A stretch of 64,000 bases of DNA, taken from the IMG/VR virus record IMGVR_UViG_3300021961_000026, positions 1 through 64,000 of that record. One strand, 5' to 3'. Made by a program: the position numbers and the translations under genes. Below the pieces are notes generated by a model. It was not told where the DNA came from and searched no databases. It saw nothing but the letters and a program-made list of their open reading frames with translations. This document shows, piece by piece, positions 13,622 through 23,704 of this stretch. Source of the DNA: a virus. The number at the start of each line of letters is the position of its first letter. Position 1 is the stretch's first letter.

Positions 13622-14137
13622 TTAGGCCTGAATACCAAGGTACTGCTTAGTGCTCATGGTGACGGTAGGACGGGTGTTGCCGTTGAATCGCATGTACTTC
13701 CATGATGCATGGAGATTCATGTGGTAGAGTCTTGCCTCAGCAGCAAGTGTGCCCAGCTCAACAATTGTGACGTATCCAGACCATTCAGCGTTCTGGATGT
13801 ACCACTGGTTGCCATTGGTGAACAACAGCCTGCCTTCCTTAGCTGCCTTGGCAACCCATGCCTTGGCGTCTGAGTAGCGCAGGTTGCTCTCTTCTGCACG
13901 CTCTGCTTCTTCATTGGCCAGCCAACGCTCCATGCTCTCTGCAAACTGCATGTCCACACGAGGAGTGCCTTCGTAGTTGGGAATGAACTGCTTCTCACCA
14001 GTGATGTGGTTGATGTACAGCTTCTGACCGCACTCGTCAACGATGAACCACTGTGCACCGTTGCCGTACATGTAACGACCTTCCTTTGCTGCCTTGACCA
14101 CTTCCATCAACATGTTGAATTGCTTTGATGTAATCAT
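13622..14137 (-). CDS. hypothetical protein with internal repeat, 171 aa
   Basis: AAGGAG lies about 6 nt before the ATG at 14137; the longer in-frame start lacks one. Two copies of a unit, KAAKEGRYMYGNGAQWFI near residue 14 and KAAKEGRLLFTNGNQWYI near residue 98, show an internal duplication. Each unit is a short helix plus two strands with Trp. No family is recognised. Confidence 0.6.
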   Translation of the reverse strand: MITSKQFNMLMEVVKAAKEGRYMYGNGAQWFIVDECGQKLYINHITGEKQFIPNYEGTPRVDMQFAESMERWLANEEAERAEESNLRYSDAKAWVAKAAKEGRLLFTNGNQWYIQNAEWSGYVTIVELGTLAAEARLYHMNLHASWKYMRFNGNTRPTVTMSTKQYLGIQA

Positions 14138-14491
14138 TGTTTGCTCCTTAAAGCAACTTGCACACATAACTATTATGCATGACTACCATAGACGACGTTA
14201 GGTAACGTGCTGCATATTTTAAGTGGCTCGCATCCACTATAGACCCCATACCCGGGTGGGCATGTTAAAGGTCTGAATACCACAACAGTACTCACTATTA
14301 CCCACTTAAAAATTTTTCCCCTATTATTATAATATATATGAATTTATATAGGCTTATATAAGTTCAAATACCCTTACCCTCCAAAAATTTTCCCCTACAT
14401 TTTTCCCATATAAGAATTTATACAAGTATATAAAAGTTTATATATGTTTTAAATCAAAATCGCCCCAAGAAAAAAAACTTTCCCCTATAAG
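14138..14491. other. AT-rich divergent control region
   Basis: No gene is supported. It separates the minus-strand arm from a + strand gene. It holds ATACCCGGGTGGG near 14250 and several TTTTCCCCTA tracts (about 14316, 14391 and 14480) like those elsewhere in the left arm. Confidence 0.4.
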
Positions 14492-14520
14492 TTGACATAT
14501 ACCAAAACAGTAGATATAGT
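14492..14520 (+). promoter_or_regulatory. consensus sigma70 promoter
   Basis: TTGACA (14492-14497) and TATAGT (14515-14520) are spaced by 17 nt, 53 nt before the zinc-ribbon gene. Confidence 0.75.
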
Positions 14521-14572
14521 GTCTATTCCTAATACAAGTTAATGCCGAGTAACGAAAAGGATAAAACAGAAA

Positions 14573-14767
14573 ATGTTTGTAGATTGCCCTAAATGTGGAA
14601 CAGAGTTCATCATCAATGATTCTGAGCTAGCTACAGTACGTAGATGCCCAGATTGTCTACAATGGCTAGAGTCAGATGATCACATGTATGCCAAGTCTTA
14701 TTATGGAAATAATAATGATTCAAACTATGACGACTATGATGTCGATAACTATGCTTACGAATACTAA
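14573..14767 (+). CDS. zinc-ribbon protein, 64 aa
   Basis: AAAGGAT lies about 9 nt before the ATG. CPKC near residue 5 and CPDC near residue 29 make a zinc ribbon of the type seen in MJ0042-like or transcription-factor ribbons. The second half is a disordered Asp/Asn/Tyr-rich tail. It is a single-gene unit with its own promoter and terminator, so it is probably a strongly expressed regulator. Confidence 0.7.
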   Translation: MFVDCPKCGTEFIINDSELATVRRCPDCLQWLESDDHMYAKSYYGNNNDSNYDDYDVDNYAYEY

Positions 14768-14798
14768 GCCTTAACTTAATCTAACCTAGAAAATAAAA

Positions 14799-14836
14799 AC
14801 AACCCCCAAAGCGAAAGCCGAGGGGGTTGTTCTTTT
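14799..14836 (+). terminator. intrinsic terminator of the zinc-ribbon gene
   Basis: ACAACCCCC (14799-14807) and GGGGGTTGT (14822-14830) form a 9-bp stem followed by TCTTTTT. Confidence 0.85.
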
Positions 14837-14860
14837 TATTATGATTTGTTGGGGCGAATT

Positions 14861-15137
14861 TTAGATAAAGTCTTTTGGATTTACAATAATTGTACGAGTA
14901 TTAGCTTCTAGATCTAGATCCATAACTACCTCTGAAGGATGTTTATCAGTAATCTCACATATATCTAGAACCATAGCCCATTCTTCTTTGTCAAAGACAT
15001 TAAAGACAATCATACCGATCTGTTCGAGGATGTATGGTCACAACCATTTCTTCACCTTCGCCCATGTCAGCATAACCATAGGAATCTTGTCCATTGGCTT
15101 GAGAAAACATCTCTAGTATTTTACGTATAAAGTCCAT
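14861..15137 (-). CDS. 91-aa protein read through a CGG +1 shift
   Basis: From ATG 15137 the frame is open for 40 codons to CGG at 15017-15015, then stops at 15000. Skipping the C gives GGT and a 50-codon continuation to TAA at 14861. The joined protein (MDFIRKILEMFSQANGQDSY ... HPRTD-G-MIVFNVFDKEEW ...) reads as one soluble domain. Without a shift it would be two overlapping fragments of 45 and 50 aa. It lies 70 nt past the 52-aa zinc-site gene of the recA operon. No family is recognised. Confidence 0.6.
15015..15017 (-). other. CGG shift site 1
   Basis: Zero-frame GAT-CGG-TAT; the +1 continuation begins with GGT. Confidence 0.65.
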
Positions 15138-15206
15138 AGATATTTCTATAGTAATAAATTAAAAAATATTAGCTGCGCGAAAAATTGAGACGCGGGTTGG
15201 GCCGGG

Positions 15207-15365
15207 TTATTCTGGATCGAGATGATCTTGCTCCCAATAATCACCACAGTCACGACATTTGATGGAGAATCTTTGGTTTTGTGATTCTTTAGTAGTAATG
15301 TCTGTTAACATGTGATTTGGTGGGATTGAACAATCCTCACAAGGATTAGAAACAAATTTTTTCAT
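15207..15365 (-). CDS. 52-aa zinc-site protein
   Basis: Its ATG overlaps the recA stop (ATGA), which implies coupling. Two CxxC pairs (CEDC near residue 9, CRDC near residue 37) form a likely zinc site. It ends in an acidic tail. No family is recognised. Confidence 0.6.
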   Translation of the reverse strand: MKKFVSNPCEDCSIPPNHMLTDITTKESQNQRFSIKCRDCGDYWEQDHLDPE

Positions 15366-16381
15366 GCGTCTTTAATTTTATCAATTAGCTCTGGGAGACT
15401 TTTGAGCTTTTCGATAGCGTTGTCTCGTCCTTGGGCAAAGTTTTCTCCTTCACAATAAACCCAAGCCCCTTTCTGCGCAAATATGCCTTTGTCCAGGCCC
15501 ACATCAAAGAGACATCCATATTGATCTATTCCTTTCCCATACATGATATCAAACTCAGCTAGTTTAAGCGGAGGTGACATTTTGTTTTTAATAACTTTAG
15601 CTTTAACTTTAACTCCAGTGACATTTCCATCTTTGGACTTAAGATCTTCTTTTTTACGTAGGTCAATACGAACAGACGCAGCATACTTGAGTGCCATGCC
15701 ACCAGGAGTTGTTTCTGGGTTACCAAACATAACTCCAATCTTGTTACGTAGCTGATTAATGAACAGTAACAAGCATTTATTCTCTGAGGCTAGTGCAGTA
15801 AGCTTACGCATTGCTTTGGCCATTAGACGAGCCTGTGCACCCATTTGCATGGATTCCATCTCACCTTCTAGTTCTGCTTTAGGAATTAGTGCAGCAACAG
15901 AGTCGATTACTACTACGCCAATGCCACCAGTACGAACAAGACGGTCAACTATTTCCAGTGCCTGCTCGCCATAATCAGGTTGAGAGAAAATTAGGCTATC
16001 AAGATCTACGCCCAGTGCTTGCATATATACAGGATCCAATGCATGTTCTGCATCGATGTATGCACAACGCAAACCCATCTTTTGAGCTTCAGTTACAATA
16101 GTTAACGCAATGGTAGATTTGCCAGAAGATTCTGGTCCATAAATTTCTACAATACGACCAAGTGGCAATCCACCAATTCCAAGTATGTTGTCAAGAGTTA
16201 AAGCTCCAGTTGGAACTGCAGGCCATGGTTGTACTTCAGAATTACCAAGTCGCATGACTGACCCAGAACCAAACTGTCGTTCAAGTTGTGCCATAGCAAT
16301 TTCTAACGCTTTGGCATCTGGGTCGTCTTTTGATTTTTTTTCTTGTGGTTGTTCTAGTTCGAATTCTTCTGAATCTTCCAT
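15362..16381 (-). CDS. recA: RecA recombinase, 339 aa
   Basis: A full-length RecA that coats single-stranded DNA and drives strand exchange. An acidic, Lys-rich N-terminal extension of about 25 residues precedes the core. Walker A GPESSGKST is at about residues 82-90, Walker B VVVIDSVAAL at about 156-165, and the L2 loop FINQLRNKIGVMFG is present. It lacks the long acidic C-terminal tail of bacterial RecA. It lies 4 nt after a 63-aa gene and is coupled to the following zinc-site gene. Genes of this size are common in large phages for recombination-dependent replication. No CGG codon was seen. Confidence 0.97.
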   Translation of the reverse strand: MEDSEEFELEQPQEKKSKDDPDAKALEIAMAQLERQFGSGSVMRLGNSEVQPWPAVPTGALTLDNILGIGGLPLGRIVEIYGPESSGKSTIALTIVTEAQKMGLRCAYIDAEHALDPVYMQALGVDLDSLIFSQPDYGEQALEIVDRLVRTGGIGVVVIDSVAALIPKAELEGEMESMQMGAQARLMAKAMRKLTALASENKCLLLFINQLRNKIGVMFGNPETTPGGMALKYAASVRIDLRKKEDLKSKDGNVTGVKVKAKVIKNKMSPPLKLAEFDIMYGKGIDQYGCLFDVGLDKGIFAQKGAWVYCEGENFAQGRDNAIEKLKSLPELIDKIKDA

Positions 16382-16385
16382 GAAC

Positions 16386-16577
16386 CTATTTTACCACAGT
16401 CTTCTTGAAACCAAGTGCATCTTGTACTTCTTGCATTTTTTTCATGATTTGCTCTTCAACATAACGAAGCTCTGATTGTGATTCTGGATCAAGACCCAAC
16501 GCTGCTTGACGTGTTTTTTCACGAAGTTCGGTAAGTTGTGTAAGGTATCGCATAGATGGTTTGATTTGCTTTGTCAT
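16386..16577 (-). CDS. 63-aa helical protein before recA
   Basis: AAGGAT lies about 7 nt before the ATG at 16577; the longer upstream frame has no ribosome-binding site. The product is almost all charged helix (LREKTRQAALGLDPESQSEL then EEQIMKKMQEVQD), coiled-coil-like. As first gene of the recA operon it might be a recombination accessory factor; this is context only. Confidence 0.6.
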   Translation of the reverse strand: MTKQIKPSMRYLTQLTELREKTRQAALGLDPESQSELRYVEEQIMKKMQEVQDALGFKKTVVK

Positions 16578-16617
16578 TTCTTTAATCCTTCCGTTAGTGG
16601 TATAATTATTGTGTACG

Positions 16618-16645
16618 AGTATACACGAAAGGCATAATAATGCAA
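16618..16645 (-). promoter_or_regulatory. promoter of the recA operon
   Basis: On the minus strand TTGCAT (16645-16640) and TATACT (16623-16618) are 16 nt apart, about 40 nt before the 16577 start. It overlaps the start of the divergent + strand gene, whose own TATAAT (16601-16606) lies 39 nt before its ATG. Confidence 0.6.
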
Positions 16646-16829
16646 CACAAAAGCGAATTAAATGAAGATTTTTATCGTGCGGTTTTTTTGTTAAAGAAAA
16701 GATTTCATACACCTGCAGATATGTTGAGATACTGGAGTTTTAGTCGGACCATGTTTGGAACCACACCCAGCAATTGAGGATTATCGTTCATCTTCTGAAA
16801 AACCATTTGACTGGAACTACGAAATCTAG
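16640..16829 (+). CDS. 62-aa protein read through a CGG +1 shift
   Basis: ATG 16640 follows AAAGGC. Frame 0 gives MQHKSELNEDFYRAVFLLKK ... YWSFS and reaches CGG at 16745, then stops at 16777. Skipping the C continues GPCLEPHPAIEDYRSSSEKP and FDWNYEI to TAG at 16829. The joined product is a plausible small soluble protein of unknown function, divergent from the recA operon. Confidence 0.55.
16745..16747 (+). other. CGG shift site 2
   Basis: Zero-frame AGT-CGG-ACC; the +1 continuation begins with GGA. Confidence 0.6.
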
Positions 16830-16974
16830 TAAGCTTGAACGTGACCCCCTACCCCCTACCCCCATTACTATATACATATATGTTAATATATACTAGTTAT
16901 ATATAATATATATTAATATTATTCTATATAGTATATATGCAACTAAAAATAAAAAATAGAAGAGGTTGGTCAGT

Positions 16975-18397
16975 ATGAAACTTTATCAAATATATGTCCC
17001 CGACCTAAATGTATATGTTAAGTATAAAGTTCTTGAGCCAGAAGAAATTGATTCTTTTGTTTCGCAAATAAATACTAAAAATGAAAAAGATAGAAAAAGA
17101 AAAATACTTCAGTATGTAATTTTTAATCTTAAATCAGAAATATCTTCAGCACTAAGTTTAATGTCAAGAGCAGATGCTGAGAGATGTATCGAGGCATTGT
17201 ATACGCGGATGCGTAATGCTAAATCCTGGTTTAGACATAGATTACTGGGTTGCAATTGCATATGCATCTGCTCCTCAAAATTTAGATATGGATCAAGATA
17301 TTGGTTTGCAGGAAATCCAAAGAATCTTATCAAAAGTTAAGGATAAACATTCTCGAGATGCTAGGTCTTCTAGAGCTAAAGGCGCAAGAAAAATAACAAA
17401 ACAAAAGTTTCTTGGCTTAGAGTATTATTTAAAATCTAACATAATTGGACAAGATGAAGCAGTAGATTCTATATGTTCAGCTCTCCTAAGGTCACAGGCA
17501 GGATTGAGCGATGAAAATAGACCACTTGGCGTTTTCCTGTTTGCTGGATCTTCTGGTGTAGGAAAAACATACCTAGCTGCAACACTGCATAAATATTTAT
17601 TTGGTGAAGATTACCCAATGGTAAGAATTGATTGTGGAGAATTCCAACATAAACACGAAAATCAAAAGCTAATTGGTTCACCTCCTGGGTACGTTGGCCA
17701 TGACGAGGGCGGTCAGCTTGTCAATCAAATTAAAAAGAATCCTCATTCAGTAGTGCTTATTGACGAAGTAGAAAAAGCACATCCTGATATTTGGAATACA
17801 TTCTTGTCAATATTCGATGAAGGTTTTGTAACAGATGGCAAGGGCGAGAAAATAGACTTTAGAGATACAATCATTATTCTTACTACAAACTTAGGTAATG
17901 AAAAAACTGTTAATAATCTCATAGGTACAGGAACTGGTTTTAATAAAAATGTAAATTACCAAAGTTCAACTACGACAATGCCAGTAAGAGAAGTGGTTGA
18001 AAAAAATACACAAGATGCCATTAGAAAATATTTTAAACCTGAGTTTATTAACAGACTAGATAAAATAGTTGTATTCAATCATCTTAATCGCGCAAGTTGT
18101 GAAAAAATAGCAGAACTAGAAATGTCTGTTATATCTGAAAAGCTTGTAAAGAAAGGATACCTAATTGAGTATAACGAAAATGTTATCAATGGATTAATTG
18201 ACAAAGGTATTGACACCATAAAAGGTGCTAGAGGTCTTTCTCAAATAAGAAGAGAAAACATAGAAACAAAGATCGCTAAGTCTATAGTTAATTCAAATAT
18301 ACCTAAAGGCAGTATCTTTATTTTTGATTATCAAAACGAAGATTTTGAACTGAAGGTTTCAAAACCAGCTAAAAAAGTAAAAGCGATTGAAAGTTAA
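16975..18397 (+). CDS. Clp-like AAA+ ATPase, 473 aa, read through a CGG +1 shift
   Basis: This is a single-AAA+ unfoldase of the ClpA/B/C second-domain or ClpX type. From ATG 16975 the N-terminal 77 codons are a unique region; the frame then shifts +1 at CGG 17206. In the joined protein Walker A GSSGVGKT is at about 191-198, the pore-loop-like GSPPGYVGHDEGG follows, Walker B VVLIDEVEKAHPD is at about 259-271, then a sensor and arginine-finger region (FINRLDKIVVF) and a small lid domain. No ClpP-like gene is seen. In the virion-gene arm it could assist capsid or tail assembly. The upstream part is too long and conserved-looking to be a shadow ORF. Confidence 0.8.
17206..17208 (+). other. CGG shift site 3
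   Basis: Zero-frame ACG-CGG-ATG; the +1 continuation begins with GGA. Confidence 0.8.
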
Positions 18398-18400
18398 GAT

Positions 18401-18408
18401 TACTATAA
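18401..18408 (+). promoter_or_regulatory. TACTATAA box
   Basis: It lies 38 nt before the ATG at 18439, at the start of the run of head-module genes. Confidence 0.55.
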
Positions 18409-18438
18409 AATAAATGCTTTACAAAAAAGGGATATATA

Positions 18439-18693
18439 ATGAGTTCATTTGAATCAGGTGCAAGAATAGGTGCAAAAATTGCTGGTAGGATAAAAGGTAT
18501 AAAAACTGGTACATCATCTGGTGCAGCTGCTACGTCTAGAATGAGAAGCGCACAAAATTATATTATGAAAAATAAAGGTAAATCAGCAATGATTGGTGGA
18601 GCAGGCGTTGCAGGTATTGGAGCAATGCAAAACAGAAGAGGTCGCGGTGTGTCCAAGACAAGTGGCAGGCCAACTGGTATAAGGAATTACTAA
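18439..18693 (+). CDS. Gly/Arg-rich small protein, 84 aa
   Basis: It is basic and low-complexity, with one hydrophobic Gly/Ala stretch (SAMIGGAGVAGIGAM) that could insert in a membrane or pack in a virion. It is similar in style to its neighbour at 18696 and to the N-terminus of the 23705 product. A structural or injected protein is a guess from position. Confidence 0.6.
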   Translation: MSSFESGARIGAKIAGRIKGIKTGTSSGAAATSRMRSAQNYIMKNKGKSAMIGGAGVAGIGAMQNRRGRGVSKTSGRPTGIRNY

Positions 18694-18695
18694 TA

Positions 18696-19016
18696 ATGGC
18701 AGGATTAAAAAAACAAGCTACAATAGGTGTTGGAAAAATCTTTGGTAGTAAAAAAGCTGCTGCCGCCGCACAAGCTGCCGCCGCACAAGCTGCAAGGCAG
18801 GGCGGTTCAATCGGTGCAATTGCTGGCAGATCTCAAAAAGCTGCACAAGCTGCTATGTCAGCATCTCACTATTCAACTGGTAGAAGAGTGTTAATTCGTG
18901 GTGCAATGGCATCACCTCTTGCAGGAGTAGGTATGTATAAAAATAGAGATGGCTCAAGAGGCGGATATAGAGCACCTTCAACTAGAACCCCAAGAGGAAC
19001 TGGAAGATACGCGTAA
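18696..19016 (+). CDS. Ala/Arg-rich small protein, 106 aa
   Basis: It carries an Ala/Gln repeat (KKAAAAAQAAAAQAARQGG) and an Arg/Gly/Ser/Thr-rich C-terminus. It begins 3 nt after the stop of the related 84-aa protein. Possibly DNA- or virion-associated; no family is recognised. Confidence 0.6.
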   Translation: MAGLKKQATIGVGKIFGSKKAAAAAQAAAAQAARQGGSIGAIAGRSQKAAQAAMSASHYSTGRRVLIRGAMASPLAGVGMYKNRDGSRGGYRAPSTRTPRGTGRYA

Positions 19017-19044
19017 TAATTTTTAAGGAAAGATGTGATATGTA

Positions 19045-19458
19045 ATGAGTGATTGGAAAAGCTATATAGATCAAAAAGGGGATTTTCAGCTAGCAAATTT
19101 TTTATACAAAAGTATAAATGAGCTTATGAAAAATTCCCTAGATATGGGAACACTTCTGTCGAATGATCAACATAAGTTGAGAGCATATAAAGAACAAACA
19201 AAAAAGCTTTTTAAAAACAAATGGTTTGATATTGCAAACTGTTTAGAATATTTTGATGTTATTGAAAAATGTATATGCTTCTCTGAGCAAAGGGAAAATT
19301 ATTGTGAAATATGCAAGGGCGCAAGGTATAAGATATCATCTTACTTATCAGCTGACGAAGTTAAAGAAATTAGCACTTTTGTCAATGCGGCTCAGGACCA
19401 AGAAGTTCAAGAAAAGCTGCAGAAAGGCTTAAAGAAACTTCTAGAAGACATGCAATGA
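19045..19458 (+). CDS. hypothetical protein with Cys cluster, 137 aa
   Basis: It begins MSDWKSYIDQKGDFQLANFL and is mostly helical. Four Cys within CICFSEQRENYCEICKGAR near residue 76 may bind zinc. Its stop overlaps the start of a zinc-ribbon gene. Confidence 0.65.
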   Translation: MSDWKSYIDQKGDFQLANFLYKSINELMKNSLDMGTLLSNDQHKLRAYKEQTKKLFKNKWFDIANCLEYFDVIEKCICFSEQRENYCEICKGARYKISSYLSADEVKEISTFVNAAQDQEVQEKLQKGLKKLLEDMQ

Positions 19459-19625
19459 ATTGTCCAAGGTGTCAATCAAATACATCTTTAGTTTCCGAGT
19501 ATTATAATTTTGACGAGAATATTTTTTATAGAGATAGTTTTTGTCCTTTTTGCAAAAGTGCAGTTATTGAAAAATTCCATGAGAATGGAAGATACCAAAA
19601 TGAATGGATAGATTTTAATGTCTAA
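19455..19625 (+). CDS. small zinc-ribbon protein, 56 aa
   Basis: It begins at an ATG overlapping the upstream stop (ATGA) and overlaps the next start by 8 nt. CPRC near residue 3 and CPFC near residue 30 form a rubredoxin-like zinc ribbon. It is coupled to neighbours on both sides. Confidence 0.65.
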   Translation: MNCPRCQSNTSLVSEYYNFDENIFYRDSFCPFCKSAVIEKFHENGRYQNEWIDFNV

Positions 19626-20355
19626 TGTAGAAAAGTTTAATAATAAAAATAATTTCCTAAAAGAGTTTGAAACCTTAAGACCAGATTTATTTTTTCCTGA
19701 CCACTGGTCTGAATCAGATATTGAAAAAGCTGTTGAGATGGTTCGTCCACAAAAAACAAGAACAGCTATGTTTTCCTCAATTCCTATGACATGTGAAGCA
19801 TCAAAATGCATCTTTGCAGAAACATGCCCTCTCTTAAAAGAAAACCTTGCACCAAGAGGAAATCCTTGTCCCATAGAAATGTCAATGGTTTCTCAATTTA
19901 CTTCTGAATACATGGAACAATTAGATGTTCAGTCAGACAACTTAGTTGAAGTTTCTATGGTAAGAGATCTTGTAGATCAAGAAGTTCAATACTTGCGTAA
20001 AACAAAACTTCTAGCTAAAGAACATTTTATACAAGAAAATGTTATTGGTGTAGACCAAGATGGTCAGCCTATTCTAAAAAAAGAATTACACTTAGCAGTT
20101 GAACTAGAAGACAAATTGCACAAAAGAAGAAAAGAACTTCGTAATCAGCTTCTTGCAACTAGAGAAGCAAAAGCAAAAGCTGGGCAGATACAGATTGATA
20201 GCGCTCAAGCAATATCGGAAATTCTTTACAAAGTTCAATCCATAGAAACTCAAAGAGAAAAAGTTCTTAAACAAAAACTTGGAATATATGAAGTTGATGA
20301 ATATATAGAAGCTCAGTTAATAGAACCGGAATCACCATCAGATGATAATCAATAA
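19618..20355 (+). CDS. Cys-rich, coiled-coil protein, 245 aa; candidate terminase small subunit
   Basis: Residues about 58-85 contain CEASKCIFAETCPLL and NPCPIE, a likely metal site. The rest is long charged helix (LEDKLHKRRKELRNQLLATR) typical of a coiled coil, with an acidic end. It lies upstream of the terminase large subunit, though separated by three genes, so terminase small subunit or scaffold-like roles are possible. This is not a sequence match. Confidence 0.6.
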   Translation: MSNVEKFNNKNNFLKEFETLRPDLFFPDHWSESDIEKAVEMVRPQKTRTAMFSSIPMTCEASKCIFAETCPLLKENLAPRGNPCPIEMSMVSQFTSEYMEQLDVQSDNLVEVSMVRDLVDQEVQYLRKTKLLAKEHFIQENVIGVDQDGQPILKKELHLAVELEDKLHKRRKELRNQLLATREAKAKAGQIQIDSAQAISEILYKVQSIETQREKVLKQKLGIYEVDEYIEAQLIEPESPSDDNQ

Positions 20356-23300
20356 TGATGCACTCTCAGCTAGAATAACGCAAGTTGGTAGAGTAATAAG
20401 TGGTGCAGTTAAAAGCCCCGAAGCTGCAGGTCGCTTATCTCCCGATGCTTCTTTTGAAAGAGGCTTTGGAACAGCAGATGAGTTCATGGAAAGATATTCA
20501 AGATTTCAACAAGATTATATAAGAGCATTAGAAAATAATCTTGATACATCTAGACTTGGAAAAATAGATTTAAATTTTCTTAAATCAGGTGGAAAAATAG
20601 ATCTTAGTGTTCTTACAAAAGATGTAAGAAAACAATTCGAGGCAAGATTTAGAGATGACGTCCTCAACTTACCATCGTTGTTTAAGGCGTATGGAATACC
20701 AAATGTTGAACTGCCGTCAGCCAACTTATTTAGAAGAGCATTTAGATATGAGGTAGATACTGGTAGAGTTGGTCGGGGCAATGCACCCAATGATGGCAGT
20801 ACTCAATAGAATGATTTTTAACGTAGATCCAAATGCAACTGGCATGGCTGCATTTAATGTGGGTGCTAGTAATTTAATGGGACTTGCACAACTAAAACAA
20901 GTTTCATCTACAAATTTAGGAGATCTATTAGCTGGAAAAACTGTGAGAACCTTAGACGTAGAAACTACATCTGTTTTGCAAGGATCTCAGGTTAGACAGT
21001 TTTCTATATTTGAAATGACTGGTGGACAATCTCCAAGCTTAGCTAAAACAACTCAAGAAACAGTCAACTTTGCTTCACCACAAATGCAAGGACTAACAGT
21101 AATGGGAAGAAATGGTTCTTCGCAAACTATGAACCAATTTCTAATGGGGACATCAACTGGACAGAATGTATCTGATCCAGTAAATTTTTTGGATGAATCA
21201 ACAAGATACTTAAATCATCTGCTTGATGCTGACGTAGTAGCTGGCCATAATATTTTTTTTGACCTAGGTATGATGAGCGATACAATGTCGCAAATGCCTG
21301 GATTCTCAAATCATAAAAATGCACAAGATGCTCTTAAAAGATTGTATGAAGCTATGGGACAAAAAGATAAAATAGTAGATACTTTGGAATTTTCCCGCGC
21401 TTATCTAAATAATCAAGTAAACGAAATGCTTGATGCAGCGCAATTGGCACCAGGAGATGCAACAAGGCTAAATAAGTTTAGAGAACTAATTATATCTCCA
21501 GAATTTTTAGCTAGGGTTAAAGCCGGCGGATCAGCACCCTACGCTTCAATGGAAGCTATTTCGCTTAATACAAATTTGTTAGATCTGCTTTATGATGAAG
21601 CTCAAGGTGGTGCAACTAGAGCACAGCAAGTATTTGAGGCTATCTTTCAGGGAACGCACGTTGCTGACACTGACTCTGCATTACAGTCATATATGGCTCA
21701 CTATATAACAACGGGTCAACTCAACATAGTTGAAGATACTTCCGGCAGATCTGCAGAAGTCCGAATAGCTCAAAAGTCTATTGCAAGATCTTCAGCAGTT
21801 ACACTGACAACAGATATATCTGATGTTGACCAAATATCTCAACCAATATTTGACTATATAAGAAATGATGCAATTGGAAGAAGGGGTGTTGTTTTAAATC
21901 TTGAAGAAGGGGTTATAGGTCAAGAAGCTGGAATACTTAAATTTAACCCATTGACAGAAAACTATACGTTTAGTACAGCATTAGGTACACAGGATATTGA
22001 TGAACAACGTGCAAGTAGAGTAATACAACAAACTATTGATCTATCTGGAAGAGAAAATATAGATATTGGTTATGGAGGAAAAAGTGTCAATACTTTAAAT
22101 CAATATGGAAGAAGAATCTCTAGTCTTGGAATCAATTATACTCAAGCCCATCAAGTAAACGAATTGCTTCAAATAAACAATATTTTACAAGGTGCGCCTA
22201 CAGGAGATATATCCGCAGAATCTTTATTGGACAATATTGGTTTAACTTATAGAAAATTTGGTGGTAATGTCGGAATGGCTGACATGATAAGGATAGCTTC
22301 TGGTAAATCTCCTGTTGGTTCAACATTTGGAGTTGGACTATCAAATTATGGTTTACCAGTTAGTGCCGATCCAACAGCAATGATGAATGCCGCATCAAAC
22401 TATGCATTAGCTAGAAATAGAACTGGAAATGCATATTCATTTATGGATGTTAGATCAAGTATTTTTAGTACAGTAATGTCAGAGGCAACCAGCCAAAATG
22501 CCACCGTAGCTAGAAATAATATAGTTCAGCAATTAGGAACTACAACTGATGATATCACAAGACAAGCTTTAAGCCAGCAGTTAGAAAATCTAAAATACGC
22601 AGACGTTCAAGATCTACTTCCAGAATTTGGAGTTTCTCATTTTAAAGCCCAAAAAGAATTTAGAGTTATAAGAGGTTTGGAACAAGGAGCTCCAGATTTC
22701 TTTAATAGAATGTTTATTCCAACAGAAACACTAAACGAAGTCGCTAAAAATGTATTTGGTCAAGAAGATGCTTTTAGAATGGGAAATCTTTCTCTATCAT
22801 TTGCACAACTTCCAGATGGAACTAATAGGGCAAACTTATTCTGGAAGCTTGGATCAGATATTAGTAAAGATCAAAAAAAGCAATTTATTGGTGGAATATA
22901 CGATCATATAATGAACACTGTTAATTCTATGAGCTCTGCCGACACTTCCTTGGAAGCAAATATGAAATTAGTAAATACAAAGATAGGTTTAGAATCTGTA
23001 AAAGATACAGCTGGAGCTATTGATAGAGAAGCTGGAATAGATTTATTAATGTCTAAGTTTGAAGAAGGAGGTTTTGGTTACGCATACGAAGAAGGCGAAA
23101 CCGCAGATAGACTAAAAAATGCTCTAACTAAACTTGGATATAGTCCAGACAACGAAGCAATCGCCCTCTCCAATATGGAAGGAAGGGCAATAGGTGTTGT
23201 CGGGGATATAGTTCAAGTTGGAGGCATGACAGATACAACTGCAGCAACTTATGCAGGATTAGGTTCTATGCAACAAGCTGATGACGCTCAAATACAAGCA

Positions 23301-23702
23301 ATGAATACAGCTGCACAAGTAATAGAGGAAAAGGGAATTAAATCCCAATTAAGAACAAGACTTGCTAGATCTAAAATGGGCATGAAACCTAATAAAATGC
23401 TTGATTTTTATGTAGGACATAAAACTGGTATAAGAAATACAGCACTAGGTCTAATAGGCGCAGGTGTTGGTTACTATATGTATAAAAACTATCAAGAAAA
23501 TAAAGTATATGATGAAACTCTGGAACAACAAGAAATGGATAGTCCATCTTTTGGTGACCCAGCAATAATTAGAAATCCAGGATTAAATTCATATAGAAGA
23601 GATCCATTGGTGACAGCAGGAGTAGTTGGAAATCTTGATAGAAATAAAATAGGTCACACTCAAATGGGACCTAATAAGTATAATCATCTATTTGGGAATT
23701 AA
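20342..23702 (+). CDS. 1119-aa protein with DEDD exonuclease-like domain, read through a CGG +1 shift
   Basis: From ATG 20342, 144 codons lead to CGG at 20774; +1 continuation gives 975 more. The joined N-terminus is helical. Residues about 200-460 carry the three DEDDh 3'-5' exonuclease motifs in order: LDVETTS (D205, E207), GHNIFFDLGMM, and GTHVADTDSA. The middle 500 residues are unrecognised. Near the end IRNTALGLIGAGVGYYMY is a likely membrane or packing helix. An exonuclease motif in a giant head-module protein suggests an injected or internal virion enzyme. The upstream gene overlaps by 14 nt. Confidence 0.75.
20774..20776 (+). other. CGG shift site 4
   Basis: Zero-frame GGT-CGG-GGC; the +1 continuation begins with GGG. 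Confidence 0.8.
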
Positions 23703-23704
23703 TT

